A stretch of 64,000 nucleotides of DNA from Dinoroseobacter sp049800775 (GTDB lineage: Bacteria > Pseudomonadota > Alphaproteobacteria > Rhodobacterales > Rhodobacteraceae): contig NZ_JBNAFR010000001.1 of assembly GCF_049800775.1 (NCBI RefSeq), positions 310,001 to 374,000 of the forward strand. The letters are read 5' to 3'. Under the pieces are notes generated by a model that saw only the letters and a list, made by a program, of their open reading frames with translations, ran no database searches and had not been told where the DNA came from. Below are positions 1 to 10,517 of the stretch, piece by piece (the stretch's first letter is position 1; every line of letters begins with the position of its first letter). A program made the position numbers and the translations under genes.

Positions 1-61
1 CCTTGATCACGCGCGAGATCTCGTGATCCGGGCGCAAGGCGATCGTTTCAACCGCGCTCAT
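1..61 (-). CDS. Aldo/keto reductase, N-terminal fragment (runs off the window edge)
   Basis: Only the first 20 codons are inside the window. They begin with ATG at 61 and read MSAVETIALRPDHEISRVIK. This resembles the N-terminus of aldo/keto reductases that start with a short strand containing EISRVIKGG. The start overlaps the stop of the upstream small gene in an ATGA arrangement, so the two are probably translationally coupled. A second AKR lies on the opposite strand 1.2 kb away, which supports the call. With 20 residues visible, the assignment rests on memory of the family and context. Confidence 0.4.
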   Translation of the reverse strand, partial: MSAVETIALRPDHEISRVIK

Positions 62-438
62 GGCCTGTCCTTTGTCCAATAGGGGGTGCCGCGCGCCTCG
101 GGCAGGCCCGTGGTCTCGGCATGGGCGAACCAACGCTTGGCCTCGCGCGTAATGCGGAACCGCCCGCCGCAATGGGGATCCGGGCAGGCCACTTCGGCAT
201 CCGTGGATATCCAGTCCCCGGGTGCGGTCTCGCGCTGCTTGGCGGGCAAGAGCGGCAGGAGCGCGGCGAGCGCATACATCGAGACCCGCTGCCCGGCCTC
301 GAAGACAAGTGCTTCGCCCTCGACGCGGAAACTCTCCCCCGCCACATGGCGGCAGACCGGCGGGCGGTCCGGGTCGAGCACGGTCTCCACGCGCAGGTCG
401 TAGAGCCAGACGCCGTCTTCGGTCTTGTGATCCTGCAT
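58..438 (-). CDS. Small TIGR04076-like protein of unknown function
   Basis: This is a 126-residue soluble protein with no signal peptide or membrane segment. Its middle part has a hydrophobic LAALLPLLPAKQR stretch, followed by DWISTDAEVACPDPHCGG with two cysteines in a CPDPHC motif, then FRITR. That layout (hydrophobic helix, then a CPDP motif near the C-terminus) matches what I recall of the TIGR04076 family, whose function is unknown. It is the first gene of a leftward pair with the aldo/keto reductase, overlapping it by four bases. It is divergent from a GntR regulator that may control both strands. No enzymatic role should be assumed. Confidence 0.5.
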   Translation of the reverse strand: MQDHKTEDGVWLYDLRVETVLDPDRPPVCRHVAGESFRVEGEALVFEAGQRVSMYALAALLPLLPAKQRETAPGDWISTDAEVACPDPHCGGRFRITREAKRWFAHAETTGLPEARGTPYWTKDRP

Positions 439-488
439 CCACCCCTGCCGGTCGCGAACTGTGATATGTTATCGTAGATAGGTTATTC

Positions 489-500
489 TTGACGTGTCAA
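489..500. promoter_or_regulatory. Inverted repeat TTGAC-GT-GTCAA in a divergent promoter region
   Basis: A perfect 5-bp inverted repeat with a 2-bp spacer sits between the leftward small gene and the rightward GntR gene. FCD-type GntR proteins often bind short palindromes of this size next to their own gene, so this is a candidate operator. Binding is inferred only from position and symmetry. Confidence 0.35.
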
Positions 501-551
501 TCGCCCTATGCTCCACCTGAAGTCCCGCCCCGTGCCCGAGAGGTCCGCCCC

Positions 552-1202
552 ATGTGCGCGCTCAACATCGCCCGGATCGACCCGACCAGCCTGCGCGACA
601 CCGTCTATCAGGAGCTGCGCGGCGCGTTCACGCGCGGCGAGTTCGGGCCCGGGGATCAGGTCAGCCTGCGAACGCTGGCGGATATGCTCGGGACCTCGAT
701 GACCCCCGTGCGCGAGGCCGTGCGGCGGCTCGTGGCGGAGGGCGCGCTGGTGGATATGCCGAACCGCTCGCTCATGGTGCCGCCGCTAGATACGGCGCGG
801 ATCCGCGAGCTGAAGAGCGCACGCGAAACGCTCGAGGCCTTGGCGCTGGATCTCAGCATGGACCGGATGGACCCGGCCCTGATCGACCGGCTCGAGGCGA
901 TTCTGGCCACGCCACAAGGCCCCGAGCCCGACCTGCAGCAGAATTACGACTTCCACCTGACGCTCTATCGCCAGTCCCAAAGCACGGTGATCCTTCCGCT
1001 GATCGAAGCGCTCTGGCTGCAATACGGGGCTTGCCTGCATCTGGTGATGCAGCATGAGGACGCCCGCCAGATCGCCCAGCACACCCACCATGTGGAGATC
1101 ATCGCCGCCCTGCGCGCAGGCGCACGGGACGCCGCGCAAACGGCCTTGCGCCAGGATATCGCCCGCAGTTTTCGGGTGCTTCTACCAGAGGACAAGACAT
1201 GA
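552..1202 (+). CDS. GntR-family transcriptional regulator, FCD subfamily
   Basis: The N-terminal winged helix runs over roughly residues 10-75, with SLRTLADMLGTSMTPVREAV as the recognition region. An all-helical FCD ligand-binding domain follows to the end (216 aa from this start). ATG at 552 is preferred because the winged helix begins shortly after it. An upstream TTG at 489 would add 21 residues unlike the family and would overlap the inverted repeat. The stop overlaps the next gene's start (ATGA at 1199), so this regulator and the AKR-RidA fusion are co-translated. It probably controls this AKR locus in response to a small carboxylate or sugar-acid ligand. The ligand cannot be read from the sequence. 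Confidence 0.85.
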   Translation: MCALNIARIDPTSLRDTVYQELRGAFTRGEFGPGDQVSLRTLADMLGTSMTPVREAVRRLVAEGALVDMPNRSLMVPPLDTARIRELKSARETLEALALDLSMDRMDPALIDRLEAILATPQGPEPDLQQNYDFHLTLYRQSQSTVILPLIEALWLQYGACLHLVMQHEDARQIAQHTHHVEIIAALRAGARDAAQTALRQDIARSFRVLLPEDKT

Positions 1203-2647
1203 CCCGCCCCGACGAGACCGATCTCGGCCAGTTGCGCATCAGCCGCGCCCTTACCGGCCTGTGGCAGGTGGCCGATATGGAAAAGGACGGCACGACCCTC
1301 GACCCCGAGACCGCCGCCGATCATCTGGCCGCCTATCACGCGGCGGGGTTCACCAGTTTCGACATGGCGGACCATTATGGCAGTGCCGAGATCATCGCCG
1401 GGCGCCTTCTGGCCCGCGCCCCGGAGCCGCCGACCATGGTGGCCACGAAATGGTGCCCGCCCCCGGGGCCGATGAGCGCCGAGATCGTGCGCGCGGGTGT
1501 GCTCGAACGGATGGAGCGGCTGGGCGTGGCGCAGGTGGACCTCCTGCAGTTTCACTGGTGGAGCTTCGAGCATCCCGCCTGGCTCGACGCGCTGCACCAG
1601 CTGGCCGCTTTGCGCCGCGAGGGGCTGATCGCCGAGATCGGGGTGACCAATTTCGACGCGGCCCATCTGCGCGTGGCCGTGGCCGATGGCGTGCCGCTGA
1701 TCAGCAATCAGGTCTCTTTCTCGCTGCTGGATCGCCGGGCGGCAGGACCGCTGGCCGCGACCTGCGCCGATCTGGGTGTGCGGTTGCTGGCCTATGGCAC
1801 GCTCTGCGGTGGGTTTCTGTCCGAACGCTGGCTGGACCAGCCGGAACCTGCGGAAATCACCGACTGGAGCAAGATGAAGTATCACCGCTTCATCGATGCG
1901 GCCGGGGGTTGGGACGGGTTCCAGGGGATCCTGCGCGCGGCCAAGACCGTGGCGGACCGGCATGGGGTCTCGATCCCGAATGTCGCCACGCGCTGGGTGT
2001 TGGAGCAACCCCATGTGGCCGGGGTGATCATTGGCGCGCGGCTCGGCGAACGGGCGCATATTGCGGACAATGCGCAGCTCTTCGAGTTTTCGCTGAGCGC
2101 GGAGGATCACGCAGTGCTCGACGCCGCCTTCGACGGCACGCGGATGGTCCCCGGGGATTGCGGCGATGAATACCGAGTGCCGCCCTTCCTGACCGCGTCC
2201 GGGGATCTGAGCCATCACCTTGCGGAGATGCCCCGGGCCGTGCGCGCCTCGGACGGGCTGCGCGGCCCCCATGTGGTGACGGGCACGAAATGGGAAGACA
2301 TCGCCGGCTATGCCCGGGCGCGACGGGACGGCGAGATCGTCTCGATCTCGGGCACCACGGCCACTGCCGGCAGCGACCGGGTGGTCGCGCCCGAGGATGC
2401 AGGCGCGCAGACGACCTTCATCCTCGACCGGATCGCGGCGAGCCTTGCCGCCCTGGGCGGATCCATCGAAGATGTGATCCGCACGCGCATCTATATCACC
2501 GACCCGGCGGATGTGGACGCGATCTCCGAGGCCCATGGCCAGGTCTTTGGCGCGATCAAGCCCGCCAACACGCTGGTGGTGGTGGCCGGGCTCATCGGCG
2601 GCTACCGGGTCGAGATCGACGCGGATGCGCGGATCGCTCAGAGCTGA
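1199..2647 (+). CDS. Aldo/keto reductase fused to a RidA (YjgF/YER057c) domain
   Basis: The protein has 482 residues and two domains. Residues 1 to about 320 form an AKR TIM barrel with the catalytic tetrad visible: Asp55 and Tyr60 in FDMADHYG, Lys84 in VATKWC, and His119 in LLQFHWW. Residues about 340-482 form a RidA-type domain with VIRTRIYITDPADVDAISE and a C-terminal VEIDADARI strand. AKRs reduce or oxidise carbonyl/alcohol pairs with NADPH, and RidA proteins hydrolyse reactive enamines/imines. The fusion suggests a reaction sequence that produces an enamine-like or enol intermediate, but the substrate is unknown. It is translationally coupled to the upstream GntR gene. Confidence 0.85.
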   Translation: MTRPDETDLGQLRISRALTGLWQVADMEKDGTTLDPETAADHLAAYHAAGFTSFDMADHYGSAEIIAGRLLARAPEPPTMVATKWCPPPGPMSAEIVRAGVLERMERLGVAQVDLLQFHWWSFEHPAWLDALHQLAALRREGLIAEIGVTNFDAAHLRVAVADGVPLISNQVSFSLLDRRAAGPLAATCADLGVRLLAYGTLCGGFLSERWLDQPEPAEITDWSKMKYHRFIDAAGGWDGFQGILRAAKTVADRHGVSIPNVATRWVLEQPHVAGVIIGARLGERAHIADNAQLFEFSLSAEDHAVLDAAFDGTRMVPGDCGDEYRVPPFLTASGDLSHHLAEMPRAVRASDGLRGPHVVTGTKWEDIAGYARARRDGEIVSISGTTATAGSDRVVAPEDAGAQTTFILDRIAASLAALGGSIEDVIRTRIYITDPADVDAISEAHGQVFGAIKPANTLVVVAGLIGGYRVEIDADARIAQS

Positions 2648-2760
2648 GGCAGATCGGGCCCGCGCACTTGCGCCCATCGCGCTGCAAGGCGCATTTCCGC
2701 CCCCCGCGCGCGTTTGTCCGGTTGATCTCGCATCAGGGCTGATTTAGGCGGTCTGTGACG

Positions 2761-2787
2761 ATCGTATACCGTCGTGTACGGAACGAT
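2761..2787. promoter_or_regulatory. Imperfect dyad upstream of icd
   Basis: ATCGT (2761-2765) and CCG (2769-2771) are mirrored by CGG (2779-2781) and ACGAT (2783-2787). It lies about 80 bp before the icd start in a 220-bp gap and could be an operator or part of the leader. No regulator can be assigned. Confidence 0.3.
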
Positions 2788-2867
2788 TGCTGACTGCTCA
2801 CATGCGCGTGCCCGGGGCGCAGGCCTCGGCGCGGACCTGATCCACTTTCGCCGGAAGGTAACTGACT

Positions 2868-5042
<2,175 letters not shown>

Positions 5043-5065
5043 GGCCGCAGCAGACCGACATCGCG

Positions 5066-5095
5066 AAAGCCGCCCGCATCCCGGGCGGCTTTTTC
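5066..5095 (+). terminator. Rho-independent terminator after icd
   Basis: AAAGCCGCCCG (5066-5076) pairs perfectly with CGGGCGGCTTT (5082-5092) around a 5-base loop, followed by more T. The A-tract on the left arm would let it also work for the leftward Crp/Fnr gene. Confidence 0.9.
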
Positions 5096-5112
5096 ATGCC
5101 CGCCGGTCGCCC

Positions 5113-5793
5113 TTACCGCGCGCCGGAAGCGCGGCTCATCCGCTCCAGCGCTTCGGCGCCCACAAGCTCCACCGCGCCGCGCCGTTGCACGACCCAGCCC
5201 CGGCGCTGAAACTCCGCCAGGGTGCGCGAGATGACCTCGCGGGCCGTGCCAAGCTCGGTGCTGAGCACCTGATGGGTTGCGCGCACGACCCCGTCGCCAT
5301 CGGCCAGCTCCAGCAGCCGCGCGGCAAGCCGGACATCCATGCGCTGGAACACGATGCTGTCGATCAGCGAGAAGAGATCCGTGATGCGCCGGGAATAGGC
5401 CTTGAAGACAAACTGACGAAAGACATCCGAGCGCGCGGTCAGATCGTCAAAGGTGCCGCGCGGGATCGCCACCGCCCGGACCGGGGTTTCGGCAACACCG
5501 AAGGCCGCATATTCTTCGAAGGCCAGCATGCAAGCCGTTGTCAGAACGCAGCTTTCCCCGGCATGCACCCGGTAGAGAAACACCTCCCGCCCGGTATCGG
5601 AGACTTGCTGCACGCGCACCGAGCCCTCCAGCAACAGCAGCAGGTGATCCGGGGACTGGCCCGGGGCAAAGACCTCGGTCCCTTCGGGCACGGACAGGAT
5701 CCGGCTGCCCGCCACCAGCGCGCGGCGCAGATCGGCAGGCAAGGCGGCCAGCCCGGCAAAACGCGCGATCCAGCTCTCGGTCTCTTGGCTCAA
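5113..5793 (-). CDS. Crp/Fnr-family transcriptional regulator
   Basis: This is a 226-residue protein. Residues about 25-130 form a cyclic-nucleotide-type beta-roll (VPEGTEVFAPGQ, LLLLLEGSVRVQQ). A dimerisation helix follows, then a winged helix about 150-205 with HQVLSTELGTAREVISRTL as the recognition region. There is no N-terminal cysteine cluster, so it is not an FNR-type iron-sulfur sensor. The start is TTG at 5793, supported by an AGAGGA ribosome-binding site about 8 bases upstream; no ATG is better placed. The effector is not evident. It lies next to the two-component genes and the iodate reductase cluster, so a role in anaerobic or alternative-acceptor control is possible but inferred. 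Confidence 0.85.
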   Translation of the reverse strand: MSQETESWIARFAGLAALPADLRRALVAGSRILSVPEGTEVFAPGQSPDHLLLLLEGSVRVQQVSDTGREVFLYRVHAGESCVLTTACMLAFEEYAAFGVAETPVRAVAIPRGTFDDLTARSDVFRQFVFKAYSRRITDLFSLIDSIVFQRMDVRLAARLLELADGDGVVRATHQVLSTELGTAREVISRTLAEFQRRGWVVQRRGAVELVGAEALERMSRASGAR

Positions 5794-5874
5794 TTGACTG
5801 TTCCTCTGCGGGCGCTCCGCTCCGCGACAAGTCTAGCAAACCCCGCGCGCGGCACCAGCGCAAGCGCGCCGGGA

Positions 5875-6660
5875 TCAGGTCCGCAGCGCGTCGCCCATCT
5901 CGACCCGCGGGGCCGGCTTGGCGGGCGCGGGCAGAACGGCGGCCGCGAGCCGGTACCCCGCCCCGTGGACGGTCACGATCAGGTCCGCATCGGGCGAGGC
6001 CAGCGCCAGCTTGCGCCGCAGCCGCACGATATGGGCATCAATGGCCCGATCGGTGATCGTGGTGGCATTGCCATAGACCTGATCGAGGATCTCGCTGCGT
6101 GTGACCACATCCCCCTGCCCGGCCATGATGACCTTGAGCAGCGTGGCCTCGGTATTGGTCAGCTCCAGGTTCCGGCCATCGGCCACCCGGCTCGCCCGCA
6201 GTGCCACCAGATCGAACTCCACCGGCCCAAACCGATAGCGCTGCCCCTCGGCGAGGGTGATCCCGTCGCGCCCGAGGCCCTGCCCGTGTCCCTGCCGCTG
6301 CATCCGGCGCAGGACCGAGCGGACCCGCGCCAGAAGCTCACGCGGCTCATAGGGTTTGGTCACATAGTCATCGGCCCCGACCTCCAGCCCGATGATCCGG
6401 TCATAAAGCTCATCGCGCGCCGAGAGCATGATGATCGGCACATCCCAGTGCTGCTGCAGACGCCGGGCCACGTCGAGCCCATCCTCGTCGGGCAGGATCA
6501 AATCAAGCACCACCAGATCGGCGGCCTGCTGATCGAGCAGCTCGAACAACTCAGCCGAGGTTGACACCCCGGTGGCGCGATATCCGTGTTTCGAGAAGAA
6601 CCGCTTGAGGAAGGACGTCACCTGCTGGTCGTCATCCACGATCACAATATGCTCTTTCAT
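5875..6660 (-). CDS. OmpR/PhoB-family response regulator
   Basis: From ATG at 6660 the protein has 261 residues. An upstream in-frame start at 6702 would add 14 residues that are not receiver-like and would run to within 10 bases of the divergent kinase. The receiver domain (1-120) shows acidic residues IVDDD near 8-12, phospho-acceptor Asp53 in VVLDLILPDEDG, and a Lys in YVTKPYEP. The C-terminal winged helix (about 135-245) has the OmpR pattern LTNTEATLLKVIMA and RAIDAHIVRLRRKL. It is divergent from a hybrid histidine kinase only 51 bp away, the likely partner. The pair precedes the iodate reductase cluster. Confidence 0.93.
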   Translation of the reverse strand: MKEHIVIVDDDQQVTSFLKRFFSKHGYRATGVSTSAELFELLDQQAADLVVLDLILPDEDGLDVARRLQQHWDVPIIMLSARDELYDRIIGLEVGADDYVTKPYEPRELLARVRSVLRRMQRQGHGQGLGRDGITLAEGQRYRFGPVEFDLVALRASRVADGRNLELTNTEATLLKVIMAGQGDVVTRSEILDQVYGNATTITDRAIDAHIVRLRRKLALASPDADLIVTVHGAGYRLAAAVLPAPAKPAPRVEMGDALRT

Positions 6661-6711
6661 CGGCGCCCTGACCCTCCGTGGTGACGCGGCCTGCCACTCC
6701 ACCCTTGCGCG

Positions 6712-8964
6712 GTGGCGTCTGGCAGGGCCATGGTTCGCGTCATGCGTGTCCCTGACCCCAGCCTCCGCCAGACACGACCCTTATGGATCGCCGCGGCGGC
6801 GCTCGCCTTGATCTCGGTCACGGTCGGGCTCGGGGTGACGCTGGGTCTCCAGACCCGCACGCAGTTCCGCGAGATCTCGGCCAGTTGGGACAGCTACACC
6901 GTGAGTGCCGAGCGCAAGGGCGCGCTGATCAGCGAGATCCGTGGCTATCTCGGCTATGGCGGCATCATCCACAATTTCAAGAATTACGTGCTGCGGCAGG
7001 AGGATGTGTATCTGCAGGCCACGACGGCGCAGATCGCCCAGTTCCGCGAGACGGTCGCGGAGTACGGCACCCTCGCGCTGGTCCCGTCCGAGCGTGACGC
7101 ACTGGACGCCATCGCCGCCACGATCAGCGCCTATGAGCAGACCCTGCCGCAAGCCCAGACCGCCGCTCGGTTCGGCTGGCCCCCGGCGCGCACGGATGCA
7201 TTGGTTCGGGTCGACGATTCCGAGGCATTGGCCGCCCTCGCCCGGCTCGAAGGGGTCTGGCGAGAGGCACAGGCCGCCAGCACCCAGCGCATCCTCGCCT
7301 CGGTCACCGAGGGCAACCGGCTGATCTGGATCGGGTTCTGGTCCATCGCCGCGCTGGTTCTGGCCGCTCTGGTGATCGGCTGGCTGCTCTATCTGATGTT
7401 TCGCGACCTGAATGCCGCGAACGCCCGGCTCGCCCGGGAACTGGCGGAGCGCACCCTGCTGGAGCAGGCGCAGGCGCGTTTGACCACGATCGTGGAGCAG
7501 AGCCCGACGACGATCCTGATGACCGACACGCAAGGCCGGATCGAGTATGCCAACGCCAAGTTCGAAGCCCTGACCGGCTGGTCCCGGGACGAGATCCACG
7601 GCAAGACCCCGGCCTTTCTGCAATCGGGCGACACCGAGGACCACGCCTATGCCGAGATCCGCGAGACGCTGGGCCGGGGCGAGACCTGGCGCGGAGTGTT
7701 CCGCAATCTGCGCAAGGACGGGTCGAGCTACTGGGCCGAGACGACGCTTCTGCCGCTGCTGGATGCACAGGGCGCGGTGCAGAATTTCGCCGGGCTGGGC
7801 GAGGACATCACCGAGGCCCGGCGCGCACGCGATCACGTGGTTCGCGCCCAGAAGCTGGAGGCGGTGGGCCAGCTCGCCGGGGGCGTGGCCCATGATTTTA
7901 ACAACATCCTGACCACCATTGTCGGGGCGAGCCATCTGGCCGCGCTGGACGCCCCCGAAGGCAGCGATCTGGCGCAGGAGATCGACCAGATCGAGATCGC
8001 CGCCCGCCGGGCGCAAAGCCTCGTGCGCGAGTTGCTGACCTTTGCCCGGCGGGAACCCGGCAAGCGCCAGCCCGTGCTGCTGGACGAGATCGTCTCCGAG
8101 GTGCTGATGCTGCTGCGCGCCTCGATCCCGCCTCTGGTGGAGCTGCGCTACACGGCCAATGCCGCGCCGCTGACGGTGCTGGGGGATCCGACCCACCTGC
8201 ATCAGATCATCATGAATCTGTGCCGCAATGCTGCCGAGGCGATGACCGGCGCGGCGGGCATTGTCGAGGTCACCGTCACCGATGACGCCCCGCCCGAGGA
8301 TATGGCACGGGACCGGGTGGCATGGGTCCGGTTGCAGGTCCGCGACAACGGACCGGGCATGCAGCCCCAGACGCTCAAACACCTGTTCGATCCGTTCTTC
8401 ACCACCAAACCCCTGGGCAAGGGGTCTGGCCTGGGCCTCGCCGTGGTGTTCGGCCTGGTCGAAGAGATGGAGGGGGTCATTACCGTGGATTCCGCGCCCG
8501 GCGCAGGCGCGCGGTTCGACATCTACCTGCCACGCGCCAACGAGGTCGCGGTCGCGCAGGCGGATGCGGAGCGGACCCTGCCGCGCGGCTCGGAAAGGGT
8601 GCTTTTGGTGGATGACGAGGCCGAGGTGGCGGGCACCCTGCGGCGGCTTCTGCTGCGGCTGGGATACAGGGTCGATGCCTTCACCGCGCCGCGTCAGGCG
8701 CTCTCGGCCTTCACCGCCGCCCCGGATGCCTATGATCTGGTGATTTCAGACATGGTGATGCCCGATATGAGCGGGTTGGAACTTGCGGCCGCGATTCGAG
8801 CCAGCCGCCCCGGATTGCCCGTCATCTTTTGCAGCGGATACCCCCCGCGGCTGATCGATCTGCCCGGCGAAGTGCCGAACATCCTCGGCAAACCCGTCGA
8901 TCCGGTGCTGTTTGCGCGACAAGTGCGCACAGCTATCGATAATGGAAAGATCCCGACCCCCTGA
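6712..8964 (+). CDS. Membrane hybrid sensor histidine kinase (periplasmic sensor, PAS, HisKA, HATPase, receiver)
   Basis: This is a 750-residue protein. Domains in order: a membrane segment about 24-46, a periplasmic sensor about 47-203 without haem motifs, a second membrane segment about 204-229, a PAS/PAC domain about 255-365, HisKA with the phospho-acceptor His in GGVAHDFNNIL near residue 394, a HATPase with DNGPGM and GKGSGLGLAVV, and a C-terminal receiver with Asp680 in LVISDMVMPDMSG. No HPt domain is present. The start is uncertain: GTG 6712, or ATG 6730 or 6742. It is divergent from the OmpR-type regulator and lies 465 bp upstream of the first di-haem peroxidase gene, so it may sense an acceptor or redox state for that cluster. 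Confidence 0.92.
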   Translation: MASGRAMVRVMRVPDPSLRQTRPLWIAAAALALISVTVGLGVTLGLQTRTQFREISASWDSYTVSAERKGALISEIRGYLGYGGIIHNFKNYVLRQEDVYLQATTAQIAQFRETVAEYGTLALVPSERDALDAIAATISAYEQTLPQAQTAARFGWPPARTDALVRVDDSEALAALARLEGVWREAQAASTQRILASVTEGNRLIWIGFWSIAALVLAALVIGWLLYLMFRDLNAANARLARELAERTLLEQAQARLTTIVEQSPTTILMTDTQGRIEYANAKFEALTGWSRDEIHGKTPAFLQSGDTEDHAYAEIRETLGRGETWRGVFRNLRKDGSSYWAETTLLPLLDAQGAVQNFAGLGEDITEARRARDHVVRAQKLEAVGQLAGGVAHDFNNILTTIVGASHLAALDAPEGSDLAQEIDQIEIAARRAQSLVRELLTFARREPGKRQPVLLDEIVSEVLMLLRASIPPLVELRYTANAAPLTVLGDPTHLHQIIMNLCRNAAEAMTGAAGIVEVTVTDDAPPEDMARDRVAWVRLQVRDNGPGMQPQTLKHLFDPFFTTKPLGKGSGLGLAVVFGLVEEMEGVITVDSAPGAGARFDIYLPRANEVAVAQADAERTLPRGSERVLLVDDEAEVAGTLRRLLLRLGYRVDAFTAPRQALSAFTAAPDAYDLVISDMVMPDMSGLELAAAIRASRPGLPVIFCSGYPPRLIDLPGEVPNILGKPVDPVLFARQVRTAIDNGKIPTP

Positions 8965-9429
8965 TTTTCTTGACCTGAATTAGGTCGCCGCAAGATTTCG
9001 TCACAGTTCGTCACAACTCGGCGCAGGCGCGAAACAACGCCACGAGCGCCGCGAGCTACACTCAACTCAAGGTTTTGTCTCCCTGAATTTCGACCTTCTG
9101 CCAGCCCGGCAGAAGCGCTGCGATTTGCGGCGTGAGACCTCCTGTTTTGAGGACAGCCATGACCGGGACGCGCCCAAGGACACTTCGCCAGCATTGCGCA
9201 TTCACGCAAGGCCCTTGGTTTGCGCCACGCCGTGCCGCAACCGCGTCTCCGCGATCCATGGCGGATCATGCCCCGATACAGACGACGGAACCGCCCGCCG
9301 TCTGACCCCTTGCCAAGCGCGAGCCCGACCCCGGTCGGGATCCGCACCCCAGCAGATTGAACAAAAGCGCGGGACCCGCCGGTCAGGGACAGGACCGGCC
9401 CCGCCTTTGCCAGGACAAGGAGCACATAG
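8965..9429 (+). promoter_or_regulatory. 465-bp regulatory gap upstream of the iodate reductase cluster
   Basis: No convincing gene is present. Seen in order: an inverted repeat GACCT-N5-AGGTC (8972-8986); two adjacent 10-bp direct repeats TTCGTCACAG and TTCGTCACAA (8997-9006 and 9007-9016); and a perfect 8-bp hairpin CTTCTGCC/GGCAGAAG with a 5-base loop (9095-9115). Tandem half-sites spaced one helical turn are the classical layout for OmpR-family response regulators, and one is encoded 2.3 kb upstream. The AAGGAGC just before ATG 9430 is a good ribosome-binding site. Confidence 0.5.
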
Positions 9430-10506
9430 ATGATACTCAGGATCCTACTGGCAGGAGCTGTGCTTGCCGGTGGCGCCGCCACCGCGCAGGAGGCGGCCAC
9501 GCCCGAACCCCCGCTTGAGGTCAATGCGGCCCGGGCGGAGCTGGGCAAGAGGCTGTTTTACGACACGCGCCTGTCAGGCGACACTTCGCTCGCCTGCGCC
9601 TCGTGCCACCAGCCGGACAAGGCCTTTACCGACGGGCTGCCGCTCTCGGCGGCCTATACCGGGGGCGCGCATTTCCGCAACACGCCGACGCTCGCCAATG
9701 TGGGCTTCCGTGATGCGTGGATGCATGACGGGCGGCTGGGGACGAACCTCAACGATGTCGCCCGCGAGATGATCACCGAAACCTACCTGATGAACATGGA
9801 CATGCGCATCATGCAGGAGCGGCTGAAGCAGGATCCGGTCTATGTGGAAATGTTCGCTGCCGCCGGCATGTCCGAGCCTTCCAATGGCGGGGCGCGCAAT
9901 GCGCTGATGGACTTCATGAAGACCATCCAGTCGCGCAATGCCCCCATCGATACCGGCGAGATGTCCGCCGCCGCCCTGCGCGGGCAGGACATTTTCGAGG
10001 GCAAGGCCAACTGCGCCGCCTGCCATGCGGGCGTGCGTTACACCGATGATCAGCCGTACAATATCGGCGTGCCGAACAACGCGGATATCTGGAGCGATCC
10101 GGAACGCCACTCGGTCTATGTCACCTATGCCAAGTTCTTCGGCGTGCCGAATTACATGAACCTGCGCGAGGATATCGGCGCCTATATCCGCACCCATGAG
10201 GATGAGACGCGGCGCTCTTTCCTGACCCCGTCCCTGCGCGAGCTGACCTGGACTGCGCCTTACATGCATAACGGCGTGTTCGAAACCCTCGAAGAGGTTG
10301 TCGATTTCTACGACGCCGGGGGCGGCAATGACGCGCTGAAGGACCCGCGGCTCGAACCGCTCGGCCTCGTGCCCTCCGAGAAATCCGATCTGGTCGCTTT
10401 CCTGAAGGCCCTCTCGGGCGAGAGCTTCGAGACCGACGCCTATGTCTGGCCCGATGACGACTTCGATTACGCGCTGATCGAAGACTGGCGCAACGTGAAC
10501 AACTGA
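9430..10506 (+). CDS. idrP: Di-haem cytochrome c peroxidase of the iodate reductase cluster (IdrP type)
   Basis: This is a 358-residue periplasmic protein of the MauG/CcpA family. A Sec signal peptide covers about residues 1-20 (ending ATAQ). Two c-type haem motifs are visible, CASCH at 56-60 and CAACH at 195-199. The conserved PYMHNG segment comes before EEVVDFYDAGG. Family members reduce hydrogen peroxide with electrons from cytochromes. In the known idrABP1P2 clusters two such proteins accompany the iodate reductase and are thought to remove peroxide or oxidised intermediates. It is 11 bp upstream of a paralogous peroxidase. Whether it corresponds to IdrP1 or IdrP2 cannot be decided by eye. 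Confidence 0.85.
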   Translation: MILRILLAGAVLAGGAATAQEAATPEPPLEVNAARAELGKRLFYDTRLSGDTSLACASCHQPDKAFTDGLPLSAAYTGGAHFRNTPTLANVGFRDAWMHDGRLGTNLNDVAREMITETYLMNMDMRIMQERLKQDPVYVEMFAAAGMSEPSNGGARNALMDFMKTIQSRNAPIDTGEMSAAALRGQDIFEGKANCAACHAGVRYTDDQPYNIGVPNNADIWSDPERHSVYVTYAKFFGVPNYMNLREDIGAYIRTHEDETRRSFLTPSLRELTWTAPYMHNGVFETLEEVVDFYDAGGGNDALKDPRLEPLGLVPSEKSDLVAFLKALSGESFETDAYVWPDDDFDYALIEDWRNVNN

Positions 10507-10517
10507 GGGAGGCCCAG

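Noticed and set aside
9062..9259. A leftward 65-codon frame in the idr upstream gap
   Set aside because: It ends with a plausible-looking segment but has no ribosome-binding site, no recognised family and overlaps hairpin and repeat elements.
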